Origin: Thermoproteota archaeon
GTDB lineage: Archaea; Thermoproteota; Bathyarchaeia; Bathyarchaeales; Bathycorpusculaceae
NCBI GenBank assembly: GCA_012511995.1
Contig: JAAZFA010000366.1
Coordinates: 1-5,883 of the forward strand
Length of the DNA stretch: 5,883 bases
Direction: 5' to 3'
Made by a program: the position numbers and the translations under genes. The notes beneath the pieces are model-generated. The model saw only the letters and a list, made by a program, of their open reading frames with translations. It made no database searches and was not told where the DNA came from. This document shows positions 5,800 through 5,883 of this stretch, one piece after another. The number at the start of each line of letters is the position of its first letter. The stretch's first letter is position 1.

Positions 5800-5883
5800 C
5801 TACAGGTGAGCGGTAACTCGTTCACCAAACTCTATACTAAACCGATTTAAAGCCGAGCGCCAATTCCGTATTGGCATAGTCCA
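5800..5883 (-). CDS. IS256-family transposase, C-terminal fragment
   Basis: On the minus strand an open frame enters from the right edge and ends at a TAG (5802-5800), giving 27 residues. It reads WTMPIRNWRSALNRF followed by SIEFGERV. This is the conserved C-terminal tail of IS256/mutator-family DDE transposases (usual pattern: P-I-x-N-W-x-x-A-L-N-x-F-x-I-x-F). The catalytic domain is outside the window, so whether the element is active cannot be judged. Confidence 0.75.
   Translation of the reverse strand, partial: WTMPIRNWRSALNRFSIEFGERVTAHL

Larger units (their letters stand above)
5758..5883 (-). mobile_element. IS256-family insertion sequence, 3' end (partial)
   Basis: The right edge of the window holds the transposase-C-terminus end of an IS256-family (mutator-type) element. 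It is recognised from the transposase tail at 5800-5883 and an IS256-like terminal repeat starting near 5758. The element continues to the right of the window. It interrupts the Abi-like gene. The other end, the 8-9 bp target duplication usual for this family and the displaced gene tail would all lie outside. Confidence 0.65.

Overview
The window looks like part of a defence island in an AT-rich gammaproteobacterium, possibly a marine or aquatic genus such as Shewanella, Vibrio or Pseudoalteromonas. That guess rests on the insertion-sequence types, codon use and protein families; no marker gene fixes the genus.

Layout. Positions 1-65 (minus strand) hold the first 21 codons of an IS3-family OrfA, whose element continues off the left edge and seems to end near 125-130. 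From there to 639 is about 510 bases of AT-rich non-coding DNA. It contains overlapping inverted repeats, a good sigma70-type promoter with a palindrome between its -35 and -10 boxes, and a leader of about 110 nt with an imperfect hairpin. Positions 640-4503 encode a 1287-residue protein with an N-terminal reverse transcriptase (YVDD active site) and a C-terminal nitrilase-like domain with its Glu-Lys-Cys triad. This is the architecture of DRT type 1 (UG1) anti-phage reverse transcriptases. Positions 4504-4906 are intergenic, with a possible decayed small ORF, a compact hairpin and candidate promoters. Positions 4907-5767 encode an abortive-infection-like protein (AbiJ_NTD4-type N-terminus, Abi_C/HEPN-like C-terminus with an R-x5-H motif). 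Its 3' end appears to be cut by an IS256-family element. The inferred IS end starts near 5758 and supplies the stop codon, and the C-terminal 27 codons of its transposase follow on the minus strand (5800-5883), running off the right edge.

How it works together. The RT-nitrilase is expected to be a self-contained, single-gene defence system with its own promoter. The HEPN-like gene has its own ribosome binding site and probably its own promoter, 403 bases downstream, so it is more likely an independent abortive-infection gene in the same island than a DRT1 subunit. Two unrelated insertion sequences bracket the pair, as expected for a defence hotspot undergoing turnover. The RT-nitrilase belongs to a known class. 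The less described parts are its large central region, its structured leader, the neighbouring Abi-type gene and the IS-caused truncation.
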